Source: a virus. Taken from it: a stretch of DNA of 51,794 nucleotides. Where the stretch lies: positions 1 through 51,794 of the IMG/VR virus record IMGVR_UViG_3300044987_002198, one strand, 5' to 3'. The notes below the pieces were generated by a model. The model was not told the DNA's origin. It made no database searches and worked only from the letters and a program-made list of their open reading frames with translations. The translations under genes were made by a program, and so were the position numbers. This document shows, one piece after another, positions 43,819-51,385 of this stretch (within the stretch, counting starts at the first letter, position 1; each line of letters opens with the position of its first letter).

Positions 43819-43940
43819 CTGGTTTTTAAATATCTCCATGTCTTTTTTCTCATCCAACGACTATAAAGACCGCTCAACCACGCAGGACACCACCTCAATG
43901 TGATTAAACAATGCCTATCCATACCTTCTCGTCTACTCAT
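43815..43940 (-). CDS. Possible small basic/Trp-rich protein (41 aa)
   Basis: An ATG overlapping the primase-helicase stop (AAATGAGTAG) opens 41 codons (MSRREGMDRHCLITLRW, W-rich C-terminus) and stops at the TGA within the promoter -35 box. The coupling-type start supports it, but there is only a weak ribosome site (AGAGAA) and no recognised family. Confidence 0.35.
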   Translation of the reverse strand: MSRREGMDRHCLITLRWCPAWLSGLYSRWMRKKTWRYLKTS

Positions 43941-46509
43941 TTGCCGTCCTTTGCAGTTCTCTAATCTTCCGTAGGTTCGGGGTGTTCTTCCCTAGCTTCG
44001 CGGCGAACTCCAAGAGCATACTACAATCCAGTTCGTGGTATTCCTTGTGGTCGATGAGCTTGGTGTCCTGCGTCGCGGCGACGTTGCGGAGTACCTGAAC
44101 GGCTTTGCCAAAGTTCATCGGCGTATCGTTAATTTTCAGCTCATCCATCAGTGCGTCCACGGTCACGTAGACCTTATGGGTCTTATCACACAGCTTGTAA
44201 TTTTTCCGCTGGGAGGCAGTTTCTATCAGGTTGAAGATTGCCGAGATGAGAGTCGCGGTCGTGTCTTTCTGGACGATCTGCTGCGTCATAAACGGAGCGT
44301 TCTTCGCGCAGTTGCCTTCGACAAGGAACCGACCAACAAATCCCAAATCACTTTTCAGGCGGTTTTTCCAGAGCCACAGGAAATGCTTGGCTACGATGAA
44401 CTGGCTGGGGTCGCCCGGTCTGGCAATCCACCGCGAGCCGGTGCGTCCGGTGAAAGCGTTCCCGCCGCGCTCCGCGAGCCACGATGCCGCCGCGCCGTCG
44501 AGGTCGAAGTGCATCAGGCGTTGCCCTACCGCTTCGCGGTCGTCCGCGCTCATGTCCTTGTCGAGCAGGGTGCGTATGATGTCGTGATTGTTGGCGGTCA
44601 AGATGGCGCGGATGGGATTGGAAATATAAACGCCCTTGCAGTATTTCTCTTCCGAGGGAATCTTATCGCCGGAGACGATGTTTTTAAATTTCTCCTGCGC
44701 GGATATGCCGGTGACTTTCGGCCACTCTTCATTGATATTCAGGAACGGGGTGCGGGAGAGTATGCTGTTATACTGCGAGGTCATTTCCCTTGAGGTCGCG
44801 AACATGGGCTGTTCCAGACATTCGGACAGCCCTTCAATCAGCAGGGTCTTGCCGATGCCGGGGGGCGCGGTAATCGAGAGAGCGCATATCGGCCCCTCTT
44901 CAAAGGCGAGGGCATTGGCAATCCAATCCGTGCCCCGGGCGTAGTGCCTGCCGTAGAAATGAGCAAGCCACTCGTCAACTTCCGCGTTGTACGTGGGTTC
45001 GAGGTTCAGGTTGCGGCGGTACATCGGCAACTTGAGGACGGGGTTCTTGCCGTCCATGTCCTCGATGTACCCGTCCGATTCGAGCTGCGGGACGTACTCC
45101 GCCTCACGGATCACCGTGCCGTGCCTGTTGATAATCTCGGTGCTGTTAAGGTCTTGGAGTTCGCCGTACTGCCCCGGCTTGCGGGTGGGGATGATGGTGT
45201 CAAGAAACGTGGTACGAATTCGCATGATGATCTGCGGGGAGGTGATGGGGAATGATTCGTAGCATCCTTCCTTGCCCATTAGAAAATAATTGTTCGGCGC
45301 GAGCGCGGCTATCAGGTGGCGGTCTACAAAATCCATTTCCGAGCCGTCCTCGTTGGAAAGCTGGACGTGCGGACACCACTTCTTAATCCCTTCGAGGATG
45401 GCTTCCTTGGTTCCGAGTGCGCGGGTCTCTTGGTGTGCCTTCTCTTCCTGTGCTAAGTTATGCTTGGCAACTTCGACCGGCCAGATGGACATGACGGCGT
45501 TCCAGAGATGTGCGAACCAGTCCTGATCCTGCTCGAAGCCGGATACCGGCCCGTGGAACAGGGCGTATACGTGTTCGGGGGTGGCGTAGCGTATCTGCCG
45601 GATGATGATAGGTATAACGGAGCCGAGGGCGGTCATAATCGAATCGTTGCGGTCGCCGGTCGAGGCGAGCGGCACGTCTGATTTAAAAAGCGCATCATGG
45701 CACCGGAGTTTTTTCAATTCCCGCTTCGCGTCTTTGTAAAAATCAGATTGGTTGTAATTGTTGCCGACCCTTACCTTGAGGTATTTGTCGATTTCGTCGT
45801 GCGCGGGTTGCCCGACGCGGGAAGCGTCAAAGTGCTTCAGGGTGGGGATGATTTTCGTCGGGGATTTTTTGATTGTGGATAAGTCGAGGGTTGCGTCCTG
45901 TTCGTGGACTTCAAAGAACGGGTCTTTCGATGAGTCCTTTCCGTCTCGCACGACTCGCGGGCAGCGGAACAGCCGCGTCCAGTCCTTGCAGGAAGGGTCA
46001 ACGTCAATCCCCGCTTCATGGAACAGGTTGAACAGGGTGGCGATGTACTGCTCTCCGGCTTTCACGGGGATGGGTGTTGATAACGTGTAAATAATTCGTG
46101 CCCCGTGGAGGGTGGTGTAGCAATATCTCCAGTTCGCAAGGTGTCCTTCAATGGTGTAGAGCTTCTCAAAAAAGTCCGCGTAGAGTTCCGTTGTCCATTC
46201 CGCGTGTCCGGGGCAGTCCCAGTCGAACGCCAGCAGGGACATCGTGACCGGCACGAGTTCATCGAAGGATGAAAGGGCTTGCTTGGAGAGGCGCGGCCAG
46301 CCTTCGTTTTCCAGTCCCTTGAGCGTATAAAGGGTGAAGTGGGTATCAGCGGGGTGGTGAGTGTCCATCGCGTCCTTCAGGGTCACGATATTCATAACGT
46401 CGGGGGTAAAGGGCTTGCCGTCCTTGTCTATGTGCGGGCCGGTAATGCACTTGACCGAGCGAGCCATCTTGGACGCGAGAGTGCCGATTAGGATTTCCGT
46501 GGGGAGCAT
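43933..46509 (-). CDS. Primase-helicase (AEP primase fused to SF3 helicase)
   Basis: The 858-residue protein has an N-terminal archaeo-eukaryotic primase-like domain: FDWDCP (Asp 96 and 98), YCYTTLHGARIIYTL and DWTRLFRCPRVVRDGK (third acidic/basic region). The C-terminal part has an SF3 helicase core: TAPPGIGKT (547-555), INEEW (about 590) and LTANNHD (about 636). Such fusions start and unwind DNA in phage replication in place of DnaB/DnaG. A Walker A of PPGIGKT type fits the SF3/VirE class. The ribosome site AAAGG lies about 10 bases before the ATG. Confidence 0.85.
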   Translation of the reverse strand: MLPTEILIGTLASKMARSVKCITGPHIDKDGKPFTPDVMNIVTLKDAMDTHHPADTHFTLYTLKGLENEGWPRLSKQALSSFDELVPVTMSLLAFDWDCPGHAEWTTELYADFFEKLYTIEGHLANWRYCYTTLHGARIIYTLSTPIPVKAGEQYIATLFNLFHEAGIDVDPSCKDWTRLFRCPRVVRDGKDSSKDPFFEVHEQDATLDLSTIKKSPTKIIPTLKHFDASRVGQPAHDEIDKYLKVRVGNNYNQSDFYKDAKRELKKLRCHDALFKSDVPLASTGDRNDSIMTALGSVIPIIIRQIRYATPEHVYALFHGPVSGFEQDQDWFAHLWNAVMSIWPVEVAKHNLAQEEKAHQETRALGTKEAILEGIKKWCPHVQLSNEDGSEMDFVDRHLIAALAPNNYFLMGKEGCYESFPITSPQIIMRIRTTFLDTIIPTRKPGQYGELQDLNSTEIINRHGTVIREAEYVPQLESDGYIEDMDGKNPVLKLPMYRRNLNLEPTYNAEVDEWLAHFYGRHYARGTDWIANALAFEEGPICALSITAPPGIGKTLLIEGLSECLEQPMFATSREMTSQYNSILSRTPFLNINEEWPKVTGISAQEKFKNIVSGDKIPSEEKYCKGVYISNPIRAILTANNHDIIRTLLDKDMSADDREAVGQRLMHFDLDGAAASWLAERGGNAFTGRTGSRWIARPGDPSQFIVAKHFLWLWKNRLKSDLGFVGRFLVEGNCAKNAPFMTQQIVQKDTTATLISAIFNLIETASQRKNYKLCDKTHKVYVTVDALMDELKINDTPMNFGKAVQVLRNVAATQDTKLIDHKEYHELDCSMLLEFAAKLGKNTPNLRKIRELQRTANE

Positions 46510-46510
46510 G

Positions 46511-47467
46511 TCAGATGCCTTTCTCGGTGGGTTTGTAGGGAACGCCTATAAAGTCCAGCACTTTCCCGCATCCGAGGGTATTGATGCAGTAGTTCCACTG
46601 CTTCGGGTGGCTGGTATACATGCGTTGGAAGCGGTTGCTTCCTTTCTCCAAGTGGACACCAAACATACAGAACATGCATCCTGTACGTGTTTCGCCCATG
46701 TCGTAGATTTTTGAGTAGGGGAGGTTGTTTTGTTTAATGTATTCCCACACGTCGGACTCGTTCCAGAAAGATAGTGGCTTACTGAGAGGGTGCTTTAAAG
46801 AAAATGCGTTGCATCCGTAGTTGATGTATTCCTGTTTCCGTGTTGTAGATTCTGTAGCCATCACTCCTATTATTCCGCATCGTCCTGTCTCTTTTTCGTA
46901 AGCCTTCAATGGGTTCTTTTTCATAACTGTGCAACAGGAATCAGAGCATTTGAAAGGGGCATCCACCAAAGGAAGCCAACGAGCAGGAACTTTAGATTTT
47001 GGTGAAGGCGACCCATCAGCGTTCTGCCCTAATGTTAAACGACGAACGACCTGCGCTGACTTTGTTCTTTGAAGCCGTCCAACATAATCGGATACTTTCT
47101 TACTCACAACCGGATAACCGTATTTCTCAATCACCTGATTGAACGGCATCTTAGGCTTCAACCAGACTACCCGATCACCGAACGATTTTACAAAGTCACG
47201 AATTTCTGGATATTCAAGGCCGGTATCAACAAAAACAGCAGGGATGCGCGGGTTAATTGACCAGACCAAATGCAATAGAGCTGTGCTGTCCTTACCCCCA
47301 GAAAATGCCACATAACATTGATCCTCCCAATGGTCTAGCCATTCCTGAATACGCTTCTTGGACAGTGTTACCTTGGCGTTCAGCGGCAATGCCTGATACT
47401 GCTTCAACTGCGAAGCAAGTATCTGACTGCGGGTAGGCTCAGCGGTTAAACTCGTCGTCGGTTCCAT
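46511..47467 (-). CDS. PAPS reductase-like PP-loop enzyme
   Basis: SGGKDS (56-61) is the PP-loop of adenine-nucleotide alpha-hydrolases, and the overall order fits PAPS-reductase-like proteins: FVDTGLEYPE follows the first strand, CSDSCC lies in the middle (about 170-180), and a GCMFCMFG pair near 265. The cysteine set suggests an iron-sulfur cluster. Phages often carry such genes; roles proposed are DNA phosphorothioation (DndC-like), sulfur metabolism or modification of host targets. No dnd partner is seen in this window. The gene overlaps the upstream small gene by 29 bases. Confidence 0.8.
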   Translation of the reverse strand: MEPTTSLTAEPTRSQILASQLKQYQALPLNAKVTLSKKRIQEWLDHWEDQCYVAFSGGKDSTALLHLVWSINPRIPAVFVDTGLEYPEIRDFVKSFGDRVVWLKPKMPFNQVIEKYGYPVVSKKVSDYVGRLQRTKSAQVVRRLTLGQNADGSPSPKSKVPARWLPLVDAPFKCSDSCCTVMKKNPLKAYEKETGRCGIIGVMATESTTRKQEYINYGCNAFSLKHPLSKPLSFWNESDVWEYIKQNNLPYSKIYDMGETRTGCMFCMFGVHLEKGSNRFQRMYTSHPKQWNYCINTLGCGKVLDFIGVPYKPTEKGI

Positions 47468-47633
47468 TTCCTAATCCTTCCAAAAGAGGTTTGATTTTCC
47501 GGTCGCACAATTCCCAAAGGGCGGTCTTAACTGCTTTCTTGAGTGTGAAGCTGGCGTTCGCCTCGTCAAGATAACAAAGAATCTCCCCTATCGAATCGTT
47601 GAACGCTTTCTGAATCTGCTGCTCGGTGTCCAT
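47439..47633 (-). CDS. Hypothetical small protein (64 aa)
   Basis: The 64-residue product is mainly helical (MDTEQQIQKAFNDSIGEIL, ASFTLKKAVKTALWELC) with an acidic C-terminus. The AGGAAAGGATTTAGGAC leader provides a ribosome site. Its 3' end overlaps the PP-loop enzyme start by 29 bases, so translation of the two is probably coupled. No family recognised. Confidence 0.65.
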   Translation of the reverse strand: MDTEQQIQKAFNDSIGEILCYLDEANASFTLKKAVKTALWELCDRKIKPLLEGLGNGTDDEFNR

Positions 47634-47650
47634 GTCCTAAATCCTTTCCT

Positions 47651-47691
47651 GCGAAAAAGGCAAGATGCGCCTTTTCGCGGGAGTGTGTCAA
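47651..47691 (-). promoter_or_regulatory. Hairpin and promoter candidate before the PP-loop operon
   Basis: TTGACA (47691-47686) follows the ATTTAAAAACCACTTGACAC motif also present at 43818. A weak -10 box (CATCTT, 47667-47662, 18-base spacer) lies inside the loop of a hairpin (GCGAAAAAGGC 47651-47661 with GCCTTTTCGC 47669-47678). The overlap of hairpin and -10 box might allow regulation. It precedes the gene at 47439-47633. Confidence 0.45.
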
Positions 47692-47698
47692 GTGGTTT

Positions 47699-47863
47699 TT
47701 AAATCAAGTCGTGGTCGTGGCGGTTTTTGGTCTTGCTCCAGTCCGTGCGCTTCCTTTCCCACCGCCGATTCATTTCCTTGCCGTCCTTGGACACTCGCTC
47801 GTGGGGTTTTCGCCTGATCTTCTCAAAGCAGGGAGCATCGTCGTAATCGGGTTCCGTGTGCAT
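47699..47863 (-). CDS. Hypothetical small basic protein (54 aa)
   Basis: The start was placed at ATG 47863 (MHTEPDYDDAP), preceded by GGAG 6 bases away and one base after the upstream stop. The protein has an acidic N-terminus and a strongly basic C-terminus rich in Arg, Lys, Trp and His (RRKPHERVSKDGKEMNRRWE). Such charged small proteins may bind nucleic acids. No family recognised. Confidence 0.6.
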   Translation of the reverse strand: MHTEPDYDDAPCFEKIRRKPHERVSKDGKEMNRRWERKRTDWSKTKNRHDHDLI

Positions 47864-47864
47864 A

Positions 47865-48074
47865 TCAGTCTCCGTTTCTTTCACATTCGAGCCAGTATTC
47901 TCCTGCTAATTCCCGCTTGTTTTCTGCCGTTTCCTCGTCCGAGGTCTCTGTCTCGTTCCCGCAGCCGTCGCAGGTGTAAATGTCGATCAGCTTAAATCCG
48001 GCCTTGTGCGGATGGGCAATCAGCCGATTGCCTTGGTAGGTGCAGGGGGCATTACAGCATGTGCTTCGGGTCAT
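47865..48074 (-). CDS. Zinc-ribbon small protein (69 aa)
   Basis: The ATG at 48074 (MTRSTCCNAPCTYQGNRL) follows GGAGGAG. The cysteines of CCNAPC and of CDGCGNETE are about 35 residues apart and should hold one zinc ion. The C-terminal half is acidic and helical. It overlaps the upstream gene's stop and is followed by another small gene. It may belong to the zinc-binding early protein group of this phage (also 32353, 48071). Confidence 0.7.
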   Translation of the reverse strand: MTRSTCCNAPCTYQGNRLIAHPHKAGFKLIDIYTCDGCGNETETSDEETAENKRELAGEYWLECERNGD

Positions 48075-48187
48075 TTCAACTCCTCCTCGTTTTCCTCTTC
48101 CAGTTCGCAGTGTTCTTTGCAGTCTGAGCATATTGGATCGTCTTCCCCGAACAGCGAACACGCTCCGCAGCAGTTGGATACTTTCAT
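48071..48187 (-). CDS. Tiny four-cysteine zinc protein (38 aa)
   Basis: An AAGGAG site precedes ATG at 48187. The product MKVSNCCGACSLFGEDDP continues with CSDCKEHC and an acidic tail of Glu and Leu. The two CxxC-type pairs make a minimal zinc ribbon. Both ends overlap neighbours by ATGA, which supports it as a real gene despite its small size. Confidence 0.7.
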   Translation of the reverse strand: MKVSNCCGACSLFGEDDPICSDCKEHCELEEENEEELK

Positions 48188-48585
48188 TTCAACTCCTTCC
48201 TTACTTTATTCCAGTACTTGACGGTTGATTGTTTCTTGTGCCCTGCCGGGCCGCCATTGTGGACTCTGGCAGTCTGCTCGATGGTCTTGCCTTTTCCGTA
48301 ATGTGCAAGGTAAATCCTCGTCATGTCAATGCTCTTTTGACGGTCGAGCCGGTCGCGGAGCGTGTAATGTGTCCCGGCGATGCGGTTCACGTCCTGGACG
48401 TATTCCGCGTGAATCTGCAATATGCCGACCGCCTTGCCGTGATCCCCGACCGCCCTGTATTCTCCTCCACTTTCAACTTGAATTAGTGCCGGTATGAGCC
48501 GGTCGAGTTCGGCGGGAGTAATCGCCGGGCACGGAGCGTACCGCGAAACAGTTACAGCCGCCAGAATAAGGAGTGTTTTGTTCAT
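48184..48585 (-). CDS. Lytic transglycosylase with signal peptide
   Basis: The 133-residue enzyme has an N-terminal signal peptide (MNKTLLILAAVTVSRYAPCPA) and a lytic-transglycosylase core: IQVESGGEYRAVGDHGKAVG with catalytic E38, GILQIHAEYVQDVNR and a VHNGGPAG motif near 106. It would cleave the glycan backbone in the periplasm after Sec export. It lies among early genes, apart from the lysis cluster at 29383-30822, so it may act in entry, in secretion of other factors, or as a signal-arrest-release-like endolysin. GGAGGA precedes the ATG. Confidence 0.85.
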   Translation of the reverse strand: MNKTLLILAAVTVSRYAPCPAITPAELDRLIPALIQVESGGEYRAVGDHGKAVGILQIHAEYVQDVNRIAGTHYTLRDRLDRQKSIDMTRIYLAHYGKGKTIEQTARVHNGGPAGHKKQSTVKYWNKVRKELK

Positions 48586-48848
48586 GCCGTCCTCCAGACC
48601 CCCACGCCGCCGGGGATATGTGCCGTGGCGAAGGTTGTCGTTACGCCGTGCCGCTGGGCGTAGGTCAAAAAGCTGTTTATCCGGTCGCGGGTAGCCCCTT
48701 CGCCGGTAAACTCGATGCTTTGCCCTGCCTCAAGGGAGCGCAGGGTTTTTAAAACTGCTGCGCGTTCTGCGCGGCTCGTTAAGGTTAAGCGGCTGGAGTA
48801 GTCGCGCTTCGGCGGCACGCTGGGCGTTCTATTGATTTTTATTTCCAT
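48582..48848 (-). CDS. Hypothetical basic protein (88 aa)
   Basis: The 88-residue product has a short N-terminal beta strand (MEIKINRTPSVPP), a basic helix (RLTLTSRAERAAVLKTLRSL) and a compact C-terminal part. AAAGGGG lies 8 bases before the ATG. It overlaps the transglycosylase start (ATGA). Function unknown. Confidence 0.65.
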   Translation of the reverse strand: MEIKINRTPSVPPKRDYSSRLTLTSRAERAAVLKTLRSLEAGQSIEFTGEGATRDRINSFLTYAQRHGVTTTFATAHIPGGVGVWRTA

Positions 48849-48877
48849 ATTAAAAACCCCTTTCTTCGGGTTTGGTT

Positions 48878-49549
48878 TTATTCGGCGCGGACCGGCATAA
48901 TAACAGCCAGTCGGCTCGTTTCCGCGTCTTTAATGAGTAGCGGGGATAATTCATACGACATCCAGAAGCGCGGATTTTTCATGCCCGCGACGGCTTCCCG
49001 GAAAAACCGGTCACAAATCCGCGTCTTTTGGCCGTCGATCATGGTTTCCCGCGTCGCGTTTTTGCCTGTGCCGGGGCCGGTTTCCCATACAAGCGCGGGG
49101 CGTTCGGTAGTTTCAGGGGGGATGACTTGCGAGTAGTTGGGGAATGTCCCGTAGGCTGATTCCCTTTCCGAGAGGAGGCTCCCATCTGGAAGCAGTCTGC
49201 CATCCGGGTGTTTTGTGTAGCCGGTTACAAGGTGTATCCGTGCCCCGTCTGCGGCTATCAGCTCTTTCCGTTCGCCGTGGATGAAAGCGGTATTCAAAAC
49301 AAGGCGCACGGGGTCTTTGGAAACCGCCTGTAAAACCCACTTTTCGGGGTCTTCTGCGGTTGTTTTTGCTGTGTCTTTGGGAGCGAAGAACTTAAACAGT
49401 TCCGCCATACCTTGTCCGATGGCGTATCCGTTTGGCTCCCCGCTCTCGATGGATTTTTCGATCTGCTCCAATAATTCCAAGGCTTTTTCCTTGGATGGTT
49501 TGGAAAAGTCGAATCGTTTTGAATCTTTGCCTTCTTTATAGTTTTCCAT
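48878..49549 (-). CDS. Sliding-clamp-like protein (223 aa)
   Basis: The ATG at 49549 (MENYKEGKDSKRFDF) has AGGAGGAG about 10 bases upstream; the frame is open further but the sequence there is not protein-like. Residues 100-190 show parts of the bacterial sliding clamp: VLNTAFIHGERKELIAADGARIHLV and YGTFPNYSQVIPP, where F-P-(D/N)-Y...V-(I/L)-P is a hallmark of the beta clamp. The protein is much shorter than DnaN (about 366 aa), so at most one or two clamp domains are present. It may oligomerise to a ring and tether the polymerase. Confidence 0.55.
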   Translation of the reverse strand: MENYKEGKDSKRFDFSKPSKEKALELLEQIEKSIESGEPNGYAIGQGMAELFKFFAPKDTAKTTAEDPEKWVLQAVSKDPVRLVLNTAFIHGERKELIAADGARIHLVTGYTKHPDGRLLPDGSLLSERESAYGTFPNYSQVIPPETTERPALVWETGPGTGKNATRETMIDGQKTRICDRFFREAVAGMKNPRFWMSYELSPLLIKDAETSRLAVIMPVRAE

Positions 49550-49574
49550 GATCTGTATTCTCCTCCTGTTTTGA

Positions 49575-49790
49575 TTAGTAATCTTTTTGCCAACTGGGGA
49601 CAGTTGAACGGTAGGCTTTCCGCGCTTCGCGGGCTGAGCGCGCCGCTGCCCTGCGCCGAGACAGTTCGCCGGTGATCTCTTCGACGGTCGCGCCGGTATC
49701 CTCGGCGGCTTTATGTATTGCCAGTCTGGTTGAATGCCCGTCAAAGGTGTAATACTGTACCCTTTCAAGGGCGCGGTCTAGGGTTGTCAT
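49575..49790 (-). CDS. Hypothetical small helical protein (71 aa)
   Basis: The ATG at 49790 (MTTLDRALE) follows GGTGG by about 8 bases; a GTG nine bases earlier is possible. The product is helical with a basic Ala/Arg-rich C-terminus (LSRRRAAARSAREARKAYR), suggestive of nucleic-acid binding. The start overlaps the upstream stop (ATGA). Confidence 0.65.
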   Translation of the reverse strand: MTTLDRALERVQYYTFDGHSTRLAIHKAAEDTGATVEEITGELSRRRAAARSAREARKAYRSTVPSWQKDY

Positions 49791-49951
49791 GTGTTCCACC
49801 TTTCGCGGTTCGTCCTTTGTTCTTCATTGGTATAGATTCCCGCCCGTAGGCGGTCGGCTTCCCGTTCGATCTGGCGGAGCATCCGCCGCGCGCGGAACGT
49901 GGAAAGCACGGCGCGAAGCTCTTTTAATAGGGGTTCGCGTTTTTTAGTCAT
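49787..49951 (-). CDS. Small basic helical protein (54 aa)
   Basis: MTKKREPLLKELRAVLSTFR and a following Arg-rich helix make a small highly basic product. Its start overlaps the upstream stop (CTATGA) and its end overlaps the next start, so it is kept in the coupled series, although no separate ribosome site is clear. It was found by reading the sequence because it is short. A nucleic-acid-binding role is possible. Confidence 0.6.
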   Translation of the reverse strand: MTKKREPLLKELRAVLSTFRARRMLRQIEREADRLRAGIYTNEEQRTNRERWNT

Positions 49952-50376
49952 AGGGTTCTCAAAGCCTTTTCCGCTATTTCGTAGCAGTTCCGGGCGGTCT
50001 GCAAGGCTTCTACGTTGTCGAAGTCCATAACAGAATCGTTGAACAGGTCGGCAACCTTTAAAGACATGGCCGCGAAGCGTTCCAGCGGGTTCTCTGAGGT
50101 CAGCACCGGCGCGGGGGTGTTCTTACCCGTAAACCATGCTTCCGACTCTATCTCTGCCAATTCGCGAAGGCTTTCGAGGGTTTCACGGATGCGCTCCAAG
50201 TCAGGTGACAGGCATTTACAGCTTGGGTAATCATTAAAAATGCCGGTGAGGGAGACTTTAACGGCGGTTGCTTCGCTGAGTGCTTCGCTGAGTGCTTCCA
50301 ATAGGGTGCGCTCGTTTTCGGTCTTCGGGCCGGTGCGTTTTAGTTCTTCGAGGTCTTCGTTATCTAGGAAGTTCAT
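49948..50376 (-). CDS. Hypothetical helical protein (142 aa)
   Basis: The protein has an acidic N-terminus (MNFLDNEDLEELKR) and a duplicated EALSEALSEA segment from a 12-base tandem repeat, followed by helices (ERIRETLESLRELAEIESEA and EALQTARNCYEIAEKALR). It has no known motif. AAAGGGAAAAC precedes the ATG. Acidic helical early proteins can be DNA mimics or host-protein binders, but that is not shown. Confidence 0.7.
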   Translation of the reverse strand: MNFLDNEDLEELKRTGPKTENERTLLEALSEALSEATAVKVSLTGIFNDYPSCKCLSPDLERIRETLESLRELAEIESEAWFTGKNTPAPVLTSENPLERFAAMSLKVADLFNDSVMDFDNVEALQTARNCYEIAEKALRTL

Positions 50377-50426
50377 GTTTTCCCTTTCTTTGTGTTCTTT
50401 TACTGTTTTGGTTAGTGGATAAAGGT

Positions 50427-50560
50427 TTATGCCGCCGCCGCCACTAGTGTGCGCCGGGTGATTATCCTATACAATCCGCCGCCGTTTTCACGGTAAAGCC
50501 GGACGTTTTCCCTGAATTCCGCCCGCTCTTCTTTGTCTTTAATCCAGCCGCTTTGCTCAT
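50427..50560 (-). pseudogene. 44-residue gene broken by a one-base frameshift near 50550
   Basis: A GGAGACGCAACC leader points to ATG at 50560 (ATGAGCAAAGC). In that frame it gives 32 residues of low-complexity sequence. One extra A in the AAA run (AGCAAAAGC) would restore MSKSGWIKDKEERAEFREN, then VRLYRENGGGLYRIITRR and a stop at 50427-50429, a much more protein-like chain. The total is 134 bases, one less than a multiple of three. A sequencing/assembly error or a recent frameshift is likely. Function unknown. Confidence 0.6.
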
Positions 50561-50577
50561 GGTTGCGTCTCCTTCTT

Positions 50578-51063
50578 TTAACCGTGCGCTCCGATGAAAG
50601 AAAACTTTTTAATTCCCGCCGCCGCGCAGATGTCCTTCAGTGCCCGCTCGTTTTCGCCGGTGCCGGACAAGCTCCACGGCAATTCTACGCCCGCCGCGCT
50701 GAGCGCGTCGGCCAGTGCCGCGCTTTTCCGGTCGTACCCCCAGCCGCCCGCGTACCCGCCGCCGGAAATGCATATACCGTTCGGGAAGCGTTTATTTGCG
50801 GGGAATTTAAGCCAGACGCAGCAATAAATACGCTTGGGGTATTTTCCCGCCCCGTAGAAACAGCAGTCAATAACAGCGGACATGCCGCCGGGGTTGTATT
50901 GGTTTGGCTTGGTTTCGGTCTTGGCAACGGCAAGGAGGCTTTCAAAAAAGTGATCCTCTTTGCGGTTCTGGCTAATTTTGGTTTCGACTGGCGTGTACTC
51001 GTTCGCGGCGGCGTTCGGGTAGTCGGTGATCCGTGCGAATTTAACTGTATTTGATTTTTTCAT
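50578..51063 (-). CDS. Hypothetical early protein (161 aa)
   Basis: The 161-residue protein has a basic N-terminal segment (MKKSNTVKFARITDYPNAAA), a central region with a Cys-Cys pair twice (VIDCCFYGAG; IYCCVWLKF) and a glycine-rich loop (ICISGGGYAGGWGYD). The C-terminus is helical and ends KKFSFIGAHG. No membrane segment. The pattern resembles no family I know. GGAG stands before the ATG; it begins the block of small leftward genes. Confidence 0.7.
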   Translation of the reverse strand: MKKSNTVKFARITDYPNAAANEYTPVETKISQNRKEDHFFESLLAVAKTETKPNQYNPGGMSAVIDCCFYGAGKYPKRIYCCVWLKFPANKRFPNGICISGGGYAGGWGYDRKSAALADALSAAGVELPWSLSGTGENERALKDICAAAGIKKFSFIGAHG

Positions 51064-51099
51064 TTCTGTATTCTCCTTCTGTTTGGGTTTCGTTTCTTC

Positions 51100-51288
51100 C
51101 TACCCGCGCCCGAAAGAGCCGGGAAAGTATTCCAGCACCGTTTCGTTTTCTGGACAGCGGTCCCGCGCTGCCGCTTCCCTTGTCGGGAAAGTCCGCGCCC
51201 TGTCCGGGCTTCTTGTGTAGCTCGCCCGGCTGCCGGGCTTTGCAACGTAGCCGCCGCCTTGATCGTTGCGTTTTATAATGTATGCCAT
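51100..51288 (-). CDS. Hypothetical small basic protein (62 aa)
   Basis: ATG at 51288 (MAYIIKRNDQGGGYVAKP) follows AAAGGGG. The protein is basic with Arg, Pro and Thr, and a short segment YFPGSF at the end. Many phages have such proteins (YxxxR-rich, about 60 residues, with a conserved A-x-x-F-x-T-x-x-A-A pattern) among early genes; no function is known. Confidence 0.65.
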   Translation of the reverse strand: MAYIIKRNDQGGGYVAKPGSRASYTRSPDRARTFPTREAAARDRCPENETVLEYFPGSFGRG

Positions 51289-51385
51289 AATTTCCCCTTT
51301 CCTTTTCCTCACTCTGCGTTTCCGGGCTTGTGACCGTCAGCACCATGCTGGCCGCATTAAGGGCGGAACCTGTCCGCCGATCGGG

